64,000 nt of DNA from positions 113,658,965 through 113,722,964 of the forward strand of contig NC_044572.1 in assembly GCF_901933205.1 (NCBI RefSeq), read 5' to 3'. A program made the translations under genes and the position numbers. The notes below the pieces were generated by a model. The model was not told the origin of the DNA. It saw nothing but the letters and a program-made list of their open reading frames with translations, and searched no databases. The DNA is from Camarhynchus parvulus. Taxonomy: Eukaryota > Chordata > Aves > Passeriformes > Thraupidae. The stretch's first letter is position 1, and each line of letters opens with the position of its first letter. Shown here one piece after another: positions 61,871 to 64,000 of this stretch.

Positions 61871-62055
61871 GTATTAACAGTATGGAGAGCTCAAAAAGTG
61901 TGGTGCATATTGGAGAGAACTGTGGAATGCTCCGGAGTAATTTATGTCCACCTCTATCCAAACCCCCCAGCTGTGTCGCACAGGAGTCTCGAGCAAGTAT
62001 TGGACAACTTGATCATCAATTGTTACCTCTTGGCACCTTCCATGCAAAGAGCAAG
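61871..62055 (+). other. Candidate exon, coding-like, unrecognised
   Basis: TAATTTATTTTGCCTAG ends at 61870 (good acceptor). The following frame is open to a TGA at 62065-62067, and reads GINSMESSKSVVHIGENCGM early, then LCPPLSKPPSCVAQESRASI and GQLDHQLLPLGTFHAKSK. Possible donors are CAA|GTATTG (61996) or CAAG|GTTTTG (62055); both are weak. The segment is richer in CpG (CTCCGG, GTCGCA, CTCGAG) and more balanced in composition than its flanks, which stands out here. Another plus frame is also open over the same stretch. I recognise no family. It may be a coding exon, an exapted old repeat, or conserved noncoding DNA. Confidence 0.3.
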
Positions 62056-63555
62056 GTTTTGTTCTGAACTCTTTCTGTTCTTCATATTTTTACATAAATC
62101 TGCACAGATACTTCCATATTCTTCGACATGCCTAAAGCTGGAAAAAGGCACTGATTTACATGGTTACATATTGCTTTAGACTCGTAGCTTTGGGCTGCCT
62201 TTTTAAGTCACTGGTAGGTGATATAAGCCCATGAACACCTTTAAATAGCTACATACTGCCTCTGGACCTGTGTACAATCTGATTTACACTGGCTGTTAAA
62301 CTGACATTATCCACTACTGTTTTTCCTCATATTCCTGCTATTCAGAAGTCCATGCAGTACACAAATCAAATTCCAACAATTAAATTAAAGTTTTGCATTT
62401 GTGTGCACTCTCATACCTCTTGTTTTTACTTTGTGACCCTAAGAAGACCTTGTATAGTATTTCCCAATGAGCTGAAACAATCCTTAGAAGGCTTGAGTAG
62501 TGGGAATTTTGCAGGACAAAGTGGAGCATTGCCCAGACAGTCACTGCAGGGGAGGAATAAATTGTTGCTACTGTGTGAGCCTTTGCTTCCAGTTATCTGG
62601 TTTGTGTTTATTTATGATGCATGAATTATACAACACGGGCAGGCTCTTTCAATTACTTAATAAAATACAAATATGTAAATACAGGTACCATCCCCAACAC
62701 ACTGCTTTCAATTCTTATCTACTGCAACACATTTCCTGGATTTTACTCCTTCCAGCTCTGCTGGTAGTAAGTGTTGATTTGATAAAGAAAACAGGAAATA
62801 ATTCTTAATTTCAATAATTCATGGAAAATGAACAGAAACTATGATATCTGTGACACATGAGAGCACACATCTCAAACTGGGGTATTAGTATTCAGTGCTG
62901 GGACTGTAGCCCTGGAACATATGCTTAAAACATTTCTAAGCCCCTTCAGAATATCATTTCAATAGAAATTCAGTAATCTGTTGAAATAAGTCAACACAGA
63001 AAATTATGATATAATTGGAGCTCTTTAATTGCCAGTTATGTCCTTTGGTTGATCCCCTGAAACAATGTTATTAGTATTTAATGTAAAATTTGTGCAGTAA
63101 AAAAGGTGAATTTATGGGGTGAAAGGACAATCTTCCATTTCATGAAACATAACTGGCAGATGGAAACATGAAATAAAGTGCCTCCTGCCAGCTTTTACTG
63201 TACCTGCTAATAAACTTTCCTGCCTTGAGACATTAGAAAGAGTTTCTTTGGGACAATTAGCACTTGCTGAAGGATCTGCTCTTCCTCCACCTTCACAACA
63301 GTGCAGCTTTCTTATAATTTTTAATATATTCTGCAGCACTTCAGTTAAATGGGTGGTTGAGTGGAGTTGTGTGGCTCTTGTTGTTAACACGAGAACATGC
63401 CAAAGCATGACAGAGGCTGCTGTGGAGTTTAGGTACCTTAAAGTATAATATTTTACATGGGATTTAAGAGTGCAAAAGGTTTAGTGCTGCCTGAGTGGAA
63501 CCTGTTTATCCCAGCTTGTTTTACTGACTCCTTCCCCAGAATTTTAAATCCATAC
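62056..63555. other. Unique sequence, nothing recognised
   Basis: About 1.5 kb of AT-rich DNA without a recognised repeat or exon. Confidence 0.4.
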
Positions 63556-63862
63556 TGTTTTGGTTTAACTGCAGCCAGCAACTAAGCCCTTCACAACTGC
63601 TTGCTCAGCTCCCCACCCACCCCCACTGGGATTTGGAGAAGAATCAGAAAGAGGTTAAAACCATGGATTGAGACAAGAATAGCTTAATAATTACAATAAA
63701 GGTGGTAATAATAATCATAGTAATAATAGTAATAATGATTACTTAGGATAAGCACTTAAACCATCAGTGTGATATCAGCATTATTCTCATATTGAATCCA
63801 AAAACAGCACTATACCAACTACCAGGAAGAACTCCAAATCTATCTCAGCTGAAGCCAGGACA
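63556..63862 (-). mobile_element. Solo LTR of an avian ERV (ERVL-like), internally deleted
   Basis: The plus strand starts TGTTTTGGTTTAACTGCAGC and CAGCAACTAAGCCCTTCAC, passes GGATTGAGACAAGAATAGCT and a TAATAAT-rich part, and ends CACTATACCAACTACCAGGA, CTATCTCAGCTGAAGCCAGG and ACA. This is the reverse complement of the TGTCCTGGTTTTGGC... family, the same as the plus copy at 15801-16413. At about 307 bp it lacks roughly half the usual length; the loss is in the centre (near 63740-63770), where the TATA/U3 core should be. It is inactive. No target duplication was found. Confidence 0.85.
63690..63740. repeat. (TAA)n-type microsatellite inside the LTR
   Basis: Interrupted TAATAATAATCATAGTAATA and AATAGTAATAATGATT units. 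It corresponds to the ATT-rich variable part of this LTR family. Confidence 0.8.
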
Positions 63863-64000
63863 TTTGTCCCATCACCAAGCTGAGACCTCTTCATCTGGCT
63901 CCTAGCTGTGGGGTTTTGAAAGGGTGGACACAAGTTCCTACAAAAAGGTGTGGCTGTGCTACAAAAATACATTCTCCAAACACAGCAGATTTCAAAGCCA
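63863..64000. other. Unique flank, nothing recognised
   Basis: The last 138 bases follow the LTR; nothing is recognised, and the sequence runs off the window edge. Confidence 0.4.

Noticed and set aside
1..64000. CRISPR arrays, bacterial operons, phage or plasmid functions
   Set aside because: Composition, CR1 LINEs and LTRs show vertebrate nuclear DNA; no spaced direct repeats or prokaryotic gene organisation are present.

Overview
This window looks like noncoding nuclear DNA from a bird, most likely a passerine. It is AT-rich and gene-poor. Every element I can name is avian: 5'-truncated CR1 LINEs with the typical 3' end, and solo LTRs of the endogenous-retrovirus families common in songbirds, including three of the TGTCCTGGTTTTG... 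to ...TTAAACCAC class. I see no bacterial, phage or CRISPR features, no rRNA or tRNA, and no open reading frame that I recognise as a cellular protein. The longest frames are antisense readings of CR1, parts of LTRs, or of a length expected by chance. Family assignments come from remembered consensus patterns and boundaries were read by eye.

Layout. 1-705 is a decayed CR1 ORF2 (minus). 706-15800 is mostly unique AT-rich DNA with a 31-bp minisatellite (4583-4680), a CR1 scrap (4709-4843), an exon-like block (7653-7750) and a CR1 3' end (8525-8812). 15801-16413 is a solo LTR (plus). 20672-21811 stacks three CR1 pieces, all minus. 24813-26140 is a GC-rich patch with exon-like signals, two stem-loops and a solo LTR (25300-25914). 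A sister LTR lies at 33262-33882. 34398-35905 is the densest block: a CR1, two LTRs placed head to head, and a 270-bp CpG island that is the most distinctive sequence in the window. 40545-40785 and 46564-46700 are CR1 3' ends, 48332-48902 a full-length minus LTR, 56480-56935 a minus CR1, and 63556-63862 an internally deleted minus LTR.

No gene pathway can be described. The window reads as a gene desert or the inside of a very long intron. Five plus-strand segments have good splice-site or poly(A) patterns (7653, 24813, 29228, 49385, 61871); they could be exons of a long noncoding RNA or of a large gene, but each could also be chance. Best leads: the CpG island beside the LTR pair, the exon-like segments at 49385 and 61871, and three compact perfect inverted repeats (24904, 27102, 43220). 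I did not find evidence for a previously undescribed multi-gene system.
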